From Microbacterium cremeum (lineage in GTDB: Bacteria > Actinomycetota > Actinomycetes > Actinomycetales > Microbacteriaceae), in assembly GCF_015277855.1 (NCBI RefSeq), contig NZ_CP063812.1, positions 496,001-560,000 of the forward strand: a DNA stretch of 64,000 nt, in the 5' to 3' direction. The position numbers were made by a program, and so were the translations under genes. Of this stretch, positions 26,487 through 37,125 are shown in pieces (position 1 is the stretch's first letter; the number at the start of each line of letters is the position of its first letter). The notes under the pieces were generated by a model, which ran no database searches, had not been told where the DNA came from, and saw only the letters and a list, made by a program, of their open reading frames with translations.

Positions 26487-27785
26487 TCACTGGTTCAGCA
26501 CGACGTCCATCTCGGCGAAGAACTGCGAGACAGCGTCCTCGACCGTGATGGTCCCGAAGTTGAGCTCCGTGCCGAGCTGGCGGAACTTCTCCTCGAGGCT
26601 GCCGTAGCCGATGATCGGCACCGGCGGCGCGTCGCCGAGACGGTCGGCGATCGACGCCTCGTAGTCGGCGATCTGCTGGCTCAGCGGGTCGAGCTCGGCG
26701 GCCGCGAGGGCGGTCTCGGAGGCCGGGATGCCGCGGTTGGTGCCGAAGATCTCACCGGACTGCGGCGAGTTGATGAGGAAGTTCACCAGCGTCGCCGCGG
26801 CCTCCGGGTGATCGGTGTTCGCCGAGATCGCGTGGAGCATCGAGGGCTTCAGGTACAGGTCCTTGGCGCCCTCCTCGGTGATCGGAGGAGCGACGAGCCC
26901 GAGCTCGGTGTAGCCCTCGCCGAGGTTGCCGAGGTAGCCCGAGCCGAAGTTGTCCCACGTCAGCTCGCTCGCGGCGAGCGCCGTGTCGAACGGGCTCAGC
27001 GGCGCGACCTCCTCGACCCGCTGCTGCGGGACGCCGATGCCGTCGCGGACGGTCTGGCCAGACTCCCAGAACTCCGCGAGGCGTTCCTCGTCGAAGCCGG
27101 GCTCGCCGTCGTCGCTGAACAGCGACGAGCCCTCGGCGCGCAGCTGCAGCTCGAAGTTCTGGATGCGACCGGTGTAGTCGCTGCCACCCCAGAAGGCGCC
27201 GCCGGAGGCGTCGGTGACCTCGCCCATCCAGTCGGCGTAGTCCTCCCACGTGCCGCCGGGGAACTCCTCGACGCCTGCCTGCTCGAGCAGCACCGGGTTG
27301 GTGTACATGCCCCAGGCGTTCGTCGACGTCGGGATCGCGTAGGTCGTGTCGTTGACGACGCCGATGTCGAGGATGTTCTGCGGCAGCGGCTCCGACTCGA
27401 TGATGTCTCCGATGTACGGATCGAGGTCGAGCAGCAGGCCGTTCTCGGAGTACTGGCGCAGGTACGAGTAGTCGAACTGCATGACGTCGGGGAGGTTGCC
27501 GCCGGCAGCCTCCGTCTGACGCTTCTCCCAGAACTCCGGGAAGTTGAGGAACGTGGAGTTCACCGTGATGTTCGGGTACTCCTCGTTGAACGCGGCGATG
27601 ACCTCGTTGTAGAGGCCGGCGCGCACGTCGTTGCCCCAGAACGCGAGGTCGAGCGTGACCTCTTCGTCGGGGTTGAACGTCGCTTCGGCATCGGGGGTGT
27701 CGCCTCCGCCGGCGCAGCCGGCCAGAACCAGGGCGGCGCCCGCCGCGATCGCGGCGACGGCGGTGGCCCGCTTCTTGCTGAACAT
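26487..27785 (-). CDS. Extracellular sugar-binding lipoprotein (YesO-like)
   Basis: A 432-residue family 1 solute-binding protein with lipobox LAGC (Cys24). The mature part begins EEVTLDLAFWGNDVRAGLYNEVIAAFNEEYPNI in the usual style, with AAGGNLPDVMQFDYSYL as the ligand-cleft segment. It is the first gene of the importer operon, transcribed from a region with two LacI operators (27880 and 27911). It probably binds oligosaccharides released by the secreted esterase-lyase at 30674; this is inferred from location. ATG at 27785 follows GAGAGGA. Confidence 0.9.
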   Translation of the reverse strand: MFSKKRATAVAAIAAGAALVLAGCAGGGDTPDAEATFNPDEEVTLDLAFWGNDVRAGLYNEVIAAFNEEYPNITVNSTFLNFPEFWEKRQTEAAGGNLPDVMQFDYSYLRQYSENGLLLDLDPYIGDIIESEPLPQNILDIGVVNDTTYAIPTSTNAWGMYTNPVLLEQAGVEEFPGGTWEDYADWMGEVTDASGGAFWGGSDYTGRIQNFELQLRAEGSSLFSDDGEPGFDEERLAEFWESGQTVRDGIGVPQQRVEEVAPLSPFDTALAASELTWDNFGSGYLGNLGEGYTELGLVAPPITEEGAKDLYLKPSMLHAISANTDHPEAAATLVNFLINSPQSGEIFGTNRGIPASETALAAAELDPLSQQIADYEASIADRLGDAPPVPIIGYGSLEEKFRQLGTELNFGTITVEDAVSQFFAEMDVVLNQ

Positions 27786-27879
27786 CCTTGTCCTCTCTGT
27801 GAACGTCTGCGTTCTCATGGCCGCAAGACGTTCGTCGTCTGTGTGGGCTGGTGTCAGGCGCGTTCTCGGTGCACTGCTT

Positions 27880-27893
27880 GGAAAGCGCTTGCC
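27880..27893 (-). promoter_or_regulatory. LacI-type operator of the rhamnogalacturonan importer operon
   Basis: GGAAAGCGCTTGCC, with a perfect AAGCGCTT core, lies about 95 bases upstream of the binding-protein start. One base separates it from the site at 9168. Confidence 0.7.
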
Positions 27894-27910
27894 CGCTACG
27901 GTACCTGAGC

Positions 27911-27924
27911 GAAAAACGTTTCGC
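27911..27924 (-). promoter_or_regulatory. Second LacI-type operator of the importer operon
   Basis: GAAAAACGTTTCGC has a perfect AAACGTTT core and is about 31 bp from the first operator, three helical turns. It resembles the perfect site at 30514. Confidence 0.65.
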
Positions 27925-28090
27925 AAGAGTGTTCCACCGGCGGATTCAAACGATTCAGTAACGGGCGACCGTCTGGACGTGGACGGGAACTGTGCCCGGT
28001 TACAGTCCCGGCCCGCTCTGGGCTTCGTCAAGCCTGCCCGTGCTGCGGCATCCGTCCCCTGCCTGGCCCGGACGCGCCTCCCCGCGTTCA

Positions 28091-28158
28091 ACAGGTCAAC
28101 CGCGCCTCCACAGGAGATTGGAACGATCCAACCTCCCGCACAGGTGCGGTTGACCTGT
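28091..28158. repeat. Long nested palindromic element D
   Basis: ACAGGTCAACCGC (28091-28103) and its exact complement (28146-28158) enclose 42 bases, which contain a further pair GGAGATTGGA / TCCAACCTCC at 9 of 10 positions. It lies in the 430-base gap between the importer operon promoter and the next Gfo/Idh stop codon. Apart from it and the operators I see no gene in that gap. Confidence 0.75.
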
Positions 28159-28215
28159 GCGAGCCGGGCTCTACAGGACTCCGGCGGCGGGCGGCCGCGA
28201 CGGCGGCGCCCGTCG

Positions 28216-29307
28216 TCAGGGCGCGGGGCGCACGTCGACCACGGCGCTGGCGAAGCTGCGGCGGTGCGTCGGGTGCGCGGCCAGGTCGGCGGGCGTCACC
28301 ACCGCGCCGTCCTCGGCGGCCGATGCGTAGATCGCCGCGACGAGCTCGAACGACCGCGCCGGGTCGGTGCCGACGGCAGGCAGCGGCGAGCCCGAGCGCA
28401 GCGCGTCGAAGACATCGCGCAGCAGTACGTCGTGACCGCTCGGCTCCTCGGTGTCGGGCAGACGCCACGCGTCGGCCTCGGCTTCGAATCCCGGGGCGGG
28501 AGTGATCCGCCAATGCTCGTGGCCGTGTCCGTAGAGGTGGTCGACAGTGATGGTCGCGCGCTGCGTGTCGATGCGGATCGCGCTCGTCTCGCGCGGCGAC
28601 ACCGCGCTGGTGACCACCGAGGCGATCGCGCCGTTGGCGAACGTCACGGTCGCGGTCGAGGCATCCTCGGTCTGCGTCTCGCGGTCGAGCCGCCACAGCC
28701 GCGCCTGCACGCTCTGCCAGTCGCCGAGCAGGAAGGCGAGCAGGTCGATCTGGTGGATCGCGTGACCGAGCGTCGGTCCGCCGCCCTCGGTCTCCCACCT
28801 GCCGCGCCACGGCACCGCGAAGTATGCGGCGTCGCGGAACCACAGCGTCTGGCACTGCGCGATGAGCGTGCGGCCGAACGCACCCTGCTCGAGCAGGCGC
28901 TTGACGTGCGCCGCAGCCGTGCCGGTGCGCTGCTGGAACACCACGACGAGCTCGCGGCCGGCGTCGGCCGCGGCTGCGCGCATGTCGTCGAGTTCTTCCA
29001 GGCTCGGTGCCGGCGGCTTCTCGACGATGACGTGCGCTCCCGCGCGGGACGCGGCGACGGACTGGTCGCGGTGCGCGACCGGCGGCGTGCAGACGTGCAC
29101 CACGTCGGGGTGCGCGGACGCGAGCAGCGCGGGGAGGTCGTCGTACACCTCGGGCACGCCGAACTCCGCGGCGAACGACGTCGCGGACTCGCGCGACAGG
29201 TCGGTGACCGCGACGAGCTCCGCGTGCGGATACGCCGCGATGGCGGTGGCGTGCGCGCGGGCGATGGCGCCGGTGCCCACGATCGCGCAGCGCAGTGTCT
29301 CGGTCAT
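28216..29307 (-). CDS. Gfo/Idh/MocA family oxidoreductase
   Basis: A 363-residue dehydrogenase with AIVGTGAIARAHA as the nucleotide-binding loop, the EKP motif in VIVEKPPAPS and GHAIHQIDLLAFLLGD as the pocket segment. It is encoded just downstream of a LacI gene on the same strand, with its own operator at 29377. Between the importer and the esterase-lyase, it may oxidise a sugar released from rhamnogalacturonan, but the substrate is not identifiable. Confidence 0.85.
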   Translation of the reverse strand: MTETLRCAIVGTGAIARAHATAIAAYPHAELVAVTDLSRESATSFAAEFGVPEVYDDLPALLASAHPDVVHVCTPPVAHRDQSVAASRAGAHVIVEKPPAPSLEELDDMRAAAADAGRELVVVFQQRTGTAAAHVKRLLEQGAFGRTLIAQCQTLWFRDAAYFAVPWRGRWETEGGGPTLGHAIHQIDLLAFLLGDWQSVQARLWRLDRETQTEDASTATVTFANGAIASVVTSAVSPRETSAIRIDTQRATITVDHLYGHGHEHWRITPAPGFEAEADAWRLPDTEEPSGHDVLLRDVFDALRSGSPLPAVGTDPARSFELVAAIYASAAEDGAVVTPADLAAHPTHRRSFASAVVDVRPAP

Positions 29308-29376
29308 CGTGCTCCTTCGCGGTGTGCGGACGCGAACCCTCGGCCCGCGGCATCGGTCAGCTTATGCCGTCGAGTA

Positions 29377-29390
29377 GGAAAGCGCTATCC
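29377..29390 (-). promoter_or_regulatory. LacI-type operator before the Gfo/Idh gene
   Basis: GGAAAGCGCTATCC is a palindrome with an AGCGCT core, 69 bases upstream of the Gfo/Idh start and 24 bases after the LacI stop. Confidence 0.65.
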
Positions 29391-29414
29391 GATCCGTCTC
29401 GCCCTCCGCGGAGG

Positions 29415-30419
29415 TCACGCCGTCGAGGCGCGGACGATGAGCTCGGGCCGGTACACGACGTTCGTGAACTCGGGCCCCGCCGTCCCGCCGATGCGGGCCA
29501 GCAGCATCTCGGCGGCGGTGCGGCCCATCTCGCGCGCCGGCTGGCGCACCGAGGTCAGCGGCACGGCCGCGATCGCGGCGAACTCGATGTCGTCGTAGCC
29601 CACGATCGCGATGTCGTCGGGCACGCCGACGCCTCGCGAGACCAGGCCGTGCACGAGTCCGATGGCGAGGTGGTCGTTCGACACGACGAGTCCGTCGGGG
29701 CGCTCGGCCGGCTCGCGGAGCGCGAGCTGCTCGCCGAAGCTCGCGCCGAGCGCCGACGTCGTCCGTTCGGTCCAGATCAGCTCGAGACTCGCGCCCGGGT
29801 GCGCGGCGACGGCCCGCCGGGCTCCCTCCAGGCGCTCGCTGACCTGCCGCACGTCTCGTCGGGCGCCGACGAATGCGAGCCGGCGGCGGCCCTGCTCGAG
29901 AAGATGCTCGGCTGCGAGCCGCCCGCCTGCCACGTCGTCGAACGACACCGAGGCCAGCTCGCCGCTCTCGTCGACGGCGTCGACCAGCACGACGGGGATG
30001 CCGCGGCCGCGCAGACGCTGAAGCCACGGTTCGAGGGGGCCGAAGGGGCTCACCAGCGCACCTTCGACCTGCACCCGCTCGAACAGCTCGAGGTGATCGC
30101 GCTCCTTCGCGATGTCGTCGCTGGAGTTGCCGACGAGCACCCGAAGGCCCGACGCCGACGCCGCGTCCTCGGCCCCTGCGACCATGTCGGCGAAGAACGG
30201 GTTGGCGATGTTGATGACCGTCATGCCGAGCAGTCCGCTTCGTCCGGCGCGCAGCTGCTGCGCGGCCTGGAGCGGCACGTAGCCGAGCTCATCGGCGGCG
30301 GAGCGCACGCGTTCGACGAGTCGTTCGCTCACCATGTGAGGCCGGTTGAGCGCGTTCGACACCGTGCTGATCGACACGCCGGCGTGCTGTGCGACATCGC
30401 GGATGCCGACTCGCTTCAT
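29415..30419 (-). CDS. LacI family transcriptional regulator of the rhamnogalacturonan locus
   Basis: A 334-residue LacI/GalR repressor beginning MKRVGIRDVAQHAGVSISTVS, with the hinge and sensor domain typical of the family (VINIANPFFADMV, DDIAIVGYDDIEFAAI). The ATG at 30419 was chosen because the helix-turn-helix starts there; a longer frame has only random sequence. It is divergent from the giant esterase-lyase gene, and the region between holds three operator-like palindromes, so it very likely controls that gene, itself and perhaps the importer. Confidence 0.9.
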   Translation of the reverse strand: MKRVGIRDVAQHAGVSISTVSNALNRPHMVSERLVERVRSAADELGYVPLQAAQQLRAGRSGLLGMTVINIANPFFADMVAGAEDAASASGLRVLVGNSSDDIAKERDHLELFERVQVEGALVSPFGPLEPWLQRLRGRGIPVVLVDAVDESGELASVSFDDVAGGRLAAEHLLEQGRRRLAFVGARRDVRQVSERLEGARRAVAAHPGASLELIWTERTTSALGASFGEQLALREPAERPDGLVVSNDHLAIGLVHGLVSRGVGVPDDIAIVGYDDIEFAAIAAVPLTSVRQPAREMGRTAAEMLLARIGGTAGPEFTNVVYRPELIVRASTA

Positions 30420-30481
30420 GGCGGCCTCGTCTCTGACGGCTCGGGGGCGCCGCCCCCGTCGCAGGCACCCGGTCCGATCAT

Positions 30482-30495
30482 GGTAGGCGTTTTCC
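30482..30495. promoter_or_regulatory. Operator-like palindrome 1 of the lacI/esterase-lyase region
   Basis: GGTAGGCGTTTTCC is an imperfect 14-bp LacI-type site in the divergent region. Confidence 0.5.
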
Positions 30496-30513
30496 TCACC
30501 GGTGACCCGCTCG

Positions 30514-30529
30514 CGAGAAACGTTTCTCG
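30514..30529. promoter_or_regulatory. Perfect LacI operator of the lacI/esterase-lyase region
   Basis: CGAGAAACGTTTCTCG is a perfect 16-bp palindrome, the strongest operator in this divergent promoter region. Confidence 0.75.
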
Positions 30530-30580
30530 TCATCCCTTGCCGTCGCCGCCATTGCCGTGCAAAACTGCTCGCCGTCGAAC

Positions 30581-30594
30581 GGAATGCGTTTTCC
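30581..30594. promoter_or_regulatory. Operator-like palindrome 3 of the lacI/esterase-lyase region
   Basis: GGAATGCGTTTTCC is an imperfect LacI-type site about 80 bases before the esterase-lyase start. Confidence 0.5.
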
Positions 30595-30673
30595 CGAGCG
30601 ACGACCCGCGAAACGACCCCGCGCTGCTGCGGAGTCCGCCGCTCCTTTGCCGATGCAGACACAAGGAGGATCC

Positions 30674-33600
30674 GTGCCCATTCCGTCCGACCGGTCATCA
30701 GCCCCACGATTCCACGCCGCCTCGCCGTCGCTGCGGCCGCGACGCGCGGCTGCGGCAGGTCTCGCCGCGGTCGTCGCCGCCGCGCTGCTCACCGCTCCCG
30801 CGGCGGCGGCCGCCCTCGAACCGAACGCCGACGGCGCCTACCTGTTCGACTTCGGCGGGCCGTCCTCGCCGCTCGCCGAGGGCTACGAGCGCGTCGTCCC
30901 GACCTCGGCCTACAGCGCCGAGTCGGGGTTCGGCATCGTGCCTGCCGAAGGCACGGGTCTGATCTTCCGCGACCGCACCGGTTCGACCGACCCCGCGGAT
31001 CCGCTCGCCAACGACTGGGTCGCGGGGCTCGACTGGCAGTTCCTCGTCGACCTCCCCGACGGTGCCTACGACGTGACGCTGCACACCGGTGACCAGCTCG
31101 CCGGCACGTCCACCACTGCCACGACCATCGCCCTCGAGGGCGCCGAGGCGGGCCGGGTGACGGCGCGCCAGAGCGTCTCGGTGCAGACCTTCCGCACGGT
31201 CGTCACCGACGGTCAGCTGACGGTGGGCGTCACGGGTACCGGCATCGGCGGTGTCGTGAACGGCCTCGAGGTCGAACCCGTCACACCGGCGGCGCCGGCA
31301 CAGCCCGCCATCACACGCGTCGCGTGGAACGCCGTCGACCTCGTCTGGGCGGAGGTGACGGATGCCGCGACCTACGCCGTGCGGCGGGCCCTCGTGGCAT
31401 CCGACGGCGAGGTGGGCGTCTTCGCGCCGATCGCCGAAGGGCTCACCGCGACCGCCTACTCCGACACGAGTGTCGCTGTGGGCGCAACGTACGCCTACGC
31501 GGTCGTCGCAGTGAGCGAGTACGCCCGCGCGTCGGCACCGAGCGCGAGCGTGTCCAGCGGCGAGATCCCGGAGCTTGCGGCGCCCGCGGCACCTGCCGAC
31601 CTCGCGGTCGCGGCCGTCACGACCGACGCGGTGTCGCTCACGTGGTCGGCCGTCCCGAACGCCGACGCCTACCGCGTCGAGCGCGCTCCGGCCGGCAGCG
31701 GTGAGTTCGAGAGCCTCGCGACCGTCGCCTTGCCCGGCTACACCGACGCCGGCGTCGACACCGACCTCGCCTGGACCTACCGGGTGACCGCCGAGAACGC
31801 TGCGGGTTCGGCCGCCGCGACGGCGGACTCGCCGGTGTACGTCGCGCCCGCGCCGCTCCCCGAGGGCGACGTCGTCACGTTCGACTTCGGTCCCGGCGCT
31901 GTCGCAGACGGGGCGCTGGCGGTCACGTCGTCGACCGCGTACCTGCCCGAGTGGGGCTACGGCTTCACCACGGCTCCGGCCGCCGCGGCGCCCGACGTCG
32001 ACCGCGGTACCGCCGATCCGCTGCGCAGCGACCTCGTCGCCGTGACCGGCGCCACGTTCGCCGTCGACCTCGGCGCGGGCGACTACAGCGTTCAGGTCAT
32101 CGCCGGCGACGCTCAGCATCCGACCACCACGACGATCACCGCCGAGTCCATCGCAAGGGTGCTCGCGAACCCGCAGGCCGCCGGCTCGTACCTCGAGATG
32201 TCGTTCCCGATCGCCCTGGTCGACGGCACCCTGACCCTCGAGTTCGGAGGGGACGCGGCATCCGTCAACGCCCTCACCATCACCCGGCTGCCCGCACGCG
32301 TCGCGGGTGCCCTCACGACGGTCTATCTCTCGGGCGACTCCACCGTGCAGACCTACGACCCGATCGCGTACGCGCCGCAGGCCGGCTGGGGGCAGATGAT
32401 CGATCGGTTCTTCGCCGATGACATCGCGGTCGCCAACCACGCGATCGGCGGCCGCTCGTCGAAGAACTTCCTCTCGCAGGGTCGTCTCGACGAGATCCTC
32501 CGCTCCATCCGGCCGGGCGACTACCAGTTCATCCAGTTCGGCCACAACGACGCCACGCAGGGTGTCGACGACCGGTACGCCAGCCCCGAGGACTACAAGG
32601 AGTACCTGCGCGTCTACGTCGAGGGCACCCGTCAGCGCGGGGCGACGCCCGTGCTCGTCACACCGGTCTCACGACGCAGCTTCAACGCCGAGACCGGACT
32701 GTTCAACGTCAGCTTCCCCGAGTACGTCGCGAAGATGACCGAGCTCGCGGTCGAGGAGGGCGTGCTGCTGGTCGACCTGTCGGCCTCGTCGCGAGCGTAC
32801 CTGAACGAGATCGGTCCGGACGCCGCCAAGGCGGTCTTCCTGCACGTGGACCCGGGCATCTTCCCGAACCGCCCCGCGGGCACCGTCGACGACACGCACT
32901 TCCAGGAGTACGGCGCGATCCAGATGGCGCGCCTCATCGCCCAGGACGTCGCCGCGCTCGCCGACCCGCTCGCGCAGAAGGTCTCCGACATCGAGCCGCC
33001 CGCCGACGTGCCGCCGGCGCCGCAGAACCTCGTCGCGGGTGCGATCAGCAACGGCGGGGCGACGCTGCAATGGGATGCCGCGCCCACCGCCGACATCTAC
33101 AAGATCTACCGGCAGGCCGTGGCCGACCCCGAGCCCGAATGGGCACTGGTCGGCATGGTGACGCAGACGAGCTCGATCGTGCAGGGGCTCCTCGAGGGCA
33201 CCGGCTACCGGTACCGGGTCGTCGCCGTCAACGGACGGGGGGACTCGGCGCCGAGCAGCGTCGTGACCTTCACGACCAAGCAGGCGCTGTACAAGTTCGA
33301 CCTGCAGCTGGCCGGAAACCCGGTGATGCCCGGTTACGCCGAAGTGCGCCCCGACACGGCCTACACCGCCGAACGCGGGTGGGGGTTCCTCAACACCCTT
33401 CCTGCGAACGCCGGCCGCGATCGCGGATCGGCGGGCGGCGCGGCGAACGACCTGGTGCGGGACTTCGTGCTCCCCGGAGACAGCTCGACGTTCGCCCTCG
33501 ACGTGCCCAACGGCACGTACTCGGTCAAGACGTACTCGGGCGACTGGATCGGCTCGTCGCGCACCAGCTTCCGCGTCGAGGGCAAGGAGGCCGGGTCGGG

Positions 33601-36600
33601 CAACGCCGGCAGCGGCTCGGTGAACGAGACCCTGCGCGGTCCGTTCCTCGTCACCGACGGCCAGCTGAACGTCGAAGCGTACGGAGCCGCATCGGGCAGC
33701 AGGTTCAACGGCCTGGAGGTCACGCCCATCCTGCTGGGACCCACCGGGCTCGCGGTGACGGCGCTCGATGCGGACCCCGAGGCGCCCAGTGTGACGCTGG
33801 CATGGGATGACGAGTCCGGGCTCACCTGGAACGTCTACCGGCAGTCGCCTTTCGACGCCAAGCCGGCGCTGATCGGAGCCGTCGGCGAGCCGACGTTCGC
33901 CGACGTGACCGCGCGCGTCGGGCTCGACTACGCGTACCACGTGACCGCGGTCGACCAGACCGGGCTGGAGTCGGTGGCATCCGCCCCCGTCGAGGTCTCG
34001 TTCGTCGACCCCGACGTCGCCGCGCCCGGCGCGGCCACGGGGCTCTCGGTCGAGCGCATCGAAGCGCGCGAGATCGAGCTGGCCTGGGCCGCCCCCGTCG
34101 GCGCGGCCTACTACCTGGTGTTCCGGTCCGAGGTCGAGGGCGAGCGCGGTGAGCTCGTCGGCATCGCGCCGACGAACCGTCACGTCGACGACGCGGCGGT
34201 GCTCACGGCGATCCCGTACTTCTACACGGTCGTCGCGGTCAACGCGGGCGGCGCGGGGCCCGGCTCCGCGCAGCTCGAGACCGAAGCCGTCACCGTGCTG
34301 CAGCGTCAAGCCGAGTACCTCGACCGCGCGCCGCACGCCATGCGCACCGAGTCGGGCAACCTCGTCTCGTGGCGGCTGCTCGGCACGGATCCGGCATCCG
34401 TCGTCTTCCACGTGTACCGCGACGGTGCGCGCCTGACCGACGAGCCGCTCACCAGTTCGACGAATCTCCTCGATGCCGAGGGCACGGCCGACTCGACGTA
34501 CTTCGTCACGAAGGTGCTGAACGGTGTCGAGACCACCGAGACCGAGGCCTTCGGCGTGCAGACCGGCGCGTACTCGTCGCTGCCGCTGCAGAAGCCGGCC
34601 GACGCCTACACGAAGGACGGCCAGCCCTACACCTACTCGGCGAACGACGTCAGCGTCGGCGACCTCGACGGCGACGGGCAGTACGAGTACATCGTGAAGT
34701 GGTACCCGTCCAACGCGAAGGACAACTCGCAGGCGGGGTACACCGGCAACGTCCTCCTCGATGCGTACCGCCTCGACGGAACGCGGCTGTGGCGGATCGA
34801 CCTCGGCGTGAACATCCGCGCCGGCGCCCACTACACGCACTTCATGGTCTACGACTTCGACGGCGACGGTTCGGCCGAGCTCATGACCAAGACGGGTGAC
34901 GGCACGATCGACGGGGTGGGCCAGCCGATCGGCAACGCCGGCGCCGACCATCGCAACAGCTCGGGATACGTGCTCACCGGGCCGGAGTTCCTGACGGTGT
35001 TCGACGGCGAGACGGGGGCGGCGGTCGACACGATCGACTACCACCCGGCGCGCGGCGACGTCGGGGCATGGGGCGACACCTACGGAAACCGGGTGGACCG
35101 GTTCCTCGCCGGCGTCGCGTACCTCGACGGCGAGCACCCCAGCGCGTTCTTCAGCCGCGGGTACTACACCCGCACCGTCGTGGCCGCGTACGACTTCGAC
35201 GGCACGCAGCTGCACGAGCGCTGGGTGATCGACTCCGACGACGACGGCGCGTACGGGCTGTACGGACAGGGCAACCACTCGGTGTCGGTGGCAGACGTCG
35301 ACGGCGATGCCAAGGACGAGATCCTGTTCGGCTCCGCCACCATCGACGACGACGGCTCGCTGCTCTACTCCACGCGCCTCGGGCACGGCGACGCCCAGCA
35401 CGTCGGCGACCTCGATCCCGGTCGTCCGGGGCTGGAGGTGTTCTCGGCGCACGAGAGCATGCCCGAGTCGGGCAACCGCGGAGCGACGATGCGCGATGCG
35501 CGCACCGGCGAGATCCTCTGGGACATCCCCGCGACGGTCGACACGGGTCGCGCCGCCGCCGGCGACATCGATCCCCGCTTCGCCGGGGCTGAGGCGTGGG
35601 CGATCGGAGGCTCGGCGGAATGGAACTCACCGGTGGGGCAGCTGAAGTCGGCCGGGGGTGAGCTCATCGCCGAGAAGATCCCCGCCGCGAACTTCCTGGC
35701 GTGGTTCGACGGCGACCCGCTTCGCGAGATCGTCGACCACGACTGGAACCCCGCCACGAGCACAGGCGTGGGCACGGTGCGCAAGTGGAACTGGGAGACC
35801 GAGACCGCCGATCTGCTGCTCGCCGCCGATGGCCTGTCGAACAACTCGACCAAGGGCACGCCGAACCTGCAGGCCGATCTCTTCGGCGACTGGCGTGAAG
35901 AGATCGCGTGGCGGGCGCCGGACTCGTCCGAGCTGCGGATCTACTCGACGACCGACGAGACCGACCTGCGCATCCCGACGCTCATGCACGACATGCAGTA
36001 CCGTGTCGCGATCGCGTGGCAGAACACCGGCTACAACCAGCCCCCGCACCCGAGCTTCTTCATCGGAGACGGGATGGATGCCGCACCGCTGCCCTCGATC
36101 GCGGTGACCGGCGCCCCCACGGGCCCCGGTGACGACAGCGGCCCGGTGCTGTCGGGCGTTCCCGCGGACGGCACGCTGCTGCCGGACTCGACCGCCTTCA
36201 CCGTCGCCGTGACCGCGGAAGACCCGGAGTCGGGCGTGCGCAACCTCGACGTCGCGTTCGACGGCGAGCCGGTCGCACCCGGCGACGTCATCGAGCTCGC
36301 GGGGCTCGCCGGCACCCACACCTTCACGGTGCGGGCGGTCAACCACGCGGGCGTCGTCACGGCCGAGTCGGTACGGCTGCTGGTGTTCGAGGACGAGGGC
36401 GCCACGGCCGCGCCGGGTCGCGGCATCCTGTCGTCCGACAGTGGCTGGGACGACGGCCTGCACGACGGAGCGTTCACGGTGTCGCTGAATCTGTGGTGGG
36501 GCGTGAACGGGTCGGTGTTCCGGCTGTACGAGAACGGCGAGCTCATCTCGACGCAGCTGCTCGATCCGCACTCGCCCGACGCGCAGGTCGCGACGGTGCG

Positions 36601-36982
36601 CGTGGCGGGCAAGCCGAACGGCACGTACGTGTACACCGGCGAGCTGATCAACGCGGCGGGCACGACCGCGACCACGTCGGTGACCGTGACGGTGAAGGAT
36701 GCCGCGCCCGCCCGCCCCGTGCTCTCGCACGACAACCGCGACAAGGACGGCAACTACGTCGTGACGGCCGATCTCTGGTGGGGCACGAACGGCACGTCGT
36801 ACCGGCTGTACGAGAACGGCGCGCTGATCGACGAGCAGACGCTCATCGCGGCATCCCCGGCTTCACAGCACGCGTCGACCCCGATCGTCGGCCGCGCGCC
36901 GGGCACGTACGCGTACGTCGCCGAGTTCGCCAACGCCGCCGGCGCGACGTCGTCGAAGGAGATCAAGGTCACGGTGCGGTAG
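30674..36982 (+). CDS. Secreted multidomain rhamnogalacturonan acetylesterase (CE12 type) fused to rhamnogalacturonan lyase (PL11 type)
   Basis: A 2102-residue exported protein starting at GTG after AAGGAGGATCC; the signal peptide ends near APAAAAA. Domains in order, approximate residues: a sugar-binding-like beta domain (50-203), two fibronectin type III domains (206-393), a second binding-like domain (400-543), an SGNH esterase (550-765) with GDST (Ser about 555), FGHND and DDTHF catalytic blocks, an FN3, a third binding-like domain (872-1023), two FN3 domains, then a PL11 beta-propeller lyase (1212-1810) with repeated calcium-type DGDG loops such as [17 protein letters not shown], an Ig-like linker, and two terminal LWWG modules (1911-2102). 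It should remove acetyl groups from, and cut, rhamnogalacturonan I outside the cell. Bacillus keeps these activities on separate proteins (YesT/YesY, YesW/YesX). Confidence 0.9.
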   Translation: MPIPSDRSSAPRFHAASPSLRPRRAAAAGLAAVVAAALLTAPAAAAALEPNADGAYLFDFGGPSSPLAEGYERVVPTSAYSAESGFGIVPAEGTGLIFRDRTGSTDPADPLANDWVAGLDWQFLVDLPDGAYDVTLHTGDQLAGTSTTATTIALEGAEAGRVTARQSVSVQTFRTVVTDGQLTVGVTGTGIGGVVNGLEVEPVTPAAPAQPAITRVAWNAVDLVWAEVTDAATYAVRRALVASDGEVGVFAPIAEGLTATAYSDTSVAVGATYAYAVVAVSEYARASAPSASVSSGEIPELAAPAAPADLAVAAVTTDAVSLTWSAVPNADAYRVERAPAGSGEFESLATVALPGYTDAGVDTDLAWTYRVTAENAAGSAAATADSPVYVAPAPLPEGDVVTFDFGPGAVADGALAVTSSTAYLPEWGYGFTTAPAAAAPDVDRGTADPLRSDLVAVTGATFAVDLGAGDYSVQVIAGDAQHPTTTTITAESIARVLANPQAAGSYLEMSFPIALVDGTLTLEFGGDAASVNALTITRLPARVAGALTTVYLSGDSTVQTYDPIAYAPQAGWGQMIDRFFADDIAVANHAIGGRSSKNFLSQGRLDEILRSIRPGDYQFIQFGHNDATQGVDDRYASPEDYKEYLRVYVEGTRQRGATPVLVTPVSRRSFNAETGLFNVSFPEYVAKMTELAVEEGVLLVDLSASSRAYLNEIGPDAAKAVFLHVDPGIFPNRPAGTVDDTHFQEYGAIQMARLIAQDVAALADPLAQKVSDIEPPADVPPAPQNLVAGAISNGGATLQWDAAPTADIYKIYRQAVADPEPEWALVGMVTQTSSIVQGLLEGTGYRYRVVAVNGRGDSAPSSVVTFTTKQALYKFDLQLAGNPVMPGYAEVRPDTAYTAERGWGFLNTLPANAGRDRGSAGGAANDLVRDFVLPGDSSTFALDVPNGTYSVKTYSGDWIGSSRTSFRVEGKEAGSGNAGSGSVNETLRGPFLVTDGQLNVEAYGAASGSRFNGLEVTPILLGPTGLAVTALDADPEAPSVTLAWDDESGLTWNVYRQSPFDAKPALIGAVGEPTFADVTARVGLDYAYHVTAVDQTGLESVASAPVEVSFVDPDVAAPGAATGLSVERIEAREIELAWAAPVGAAYYLVFRSEVEGERGELVGIAPTNRHVDDAAVLTAIPYFYTVVAVNAGGAGPGSAQLETEAVTVLQRQAEYLDRAPHAMRTESGNLVSWRLLGTDPASVVFHVYRDGARLTDEPLTSSTNLLDAEGTADSTYFVTKVLNGVETTETEAFGVQTGAYSSLPLQKPADAYTKDGQPYTYSANDVSVGDLDGDGQYEYIVKWYPSNAKDNSQAGYTGNVLLDAYRLDGTRLWRIDLGVNIRAGAHYTHFMVYDFDGDGSAELMTKTGDGTIDGVGQPIGNAGADHRNSSGYVLTGPEFLTVFDGETGAAVDTIDYHPARGDVGAWGDTYGNRVDRFLAGVAYLDGEHPSAFFSRGYYTRTVVAAYDFDGTQLHERWVIDSDDDGAYGLYGQGNHSVSVADVDGDAKDEILFGSATIDDDGSLLYSTRLGHGDAQHVGDLDPGRPGLEVFSAHESMPESGNRGATMRDARTGEILWDIPATVDTGRAAAGDIDPRFAGAEAWAIGGSAEWNSPVGQLKSAGGELIAEKIPAANFLAWFDGDPLREIVDHDWNPATSTGVGTVRKWNWETETADLLLAADGLSNNSTKGTPNLQADLFGDWREEIAWRAPDSSELRIYSTTDETDLRIPTLMHDMQYRVAIAWQNTGYNQPPHPSFFIGDGMDAAPLPSIAVTGAPTGPGDDSGPVLSGVPADGTLLPDSTAFTVAVTAEDPESGVRNLDVAFDGEPVAPGDVIELAGLAGTHTFTVRAVNHAGVVTAESVRLLVFEDEGATAAPGRGILSSDSGWDDGLHDGAFTVSLNLWWGVNGSVFRLYENGELISTQLLDPHSPDAQVATVRVAGKPNGTYVYTGELINAAGTTATTSVTVTVKDAAPARPVLSHDNRDKDGNYVVTADLWWGTNGTSYRLYENGALIDEQTLIAASPASQHASTPIVGRAPGTYAYVAEFANAAGATSSKEIKVTVR

Positions 36983-36992
36983 GCGCGCTCGT

Positions 36993-37113
36993 CTCGCTCG
37001 CCCGCTCGCTCAACGACCGGAACCCCCGGTCGTTGAGCGAGCGAAGCGAGACGAAACGCAGCGACGAAACGCAGCGACGAAACGCAGCGACGAAACGCAG
37101 CGACGAAACGCAG
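36993..37113. repeat. Repeat of the TCGTTGAGCGAGCGAAGCGA family plus a 13-bp tandem run
   Basis: CGCTCGCTCAACGACCGG (37003-37020) and its exact complement (37026-37043) form an 18-bp stem with a 5-base loop, and could terminate the esterase-lyase gene and the convergent small gene. The right arm continues GAAGCGAG and then about five copies of ACGAAACGCAGCG (37051-37113). Confidence 0.85.
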
Positions 37114-37125
37114 AGGGCTAGATGC

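Noticed and set aside
32669..35452. Minus-strand ORF of 927 codons
   Set aside because: Antisense to the esterase-lyase gene; Arg/Val/Gly-rich with no domain.
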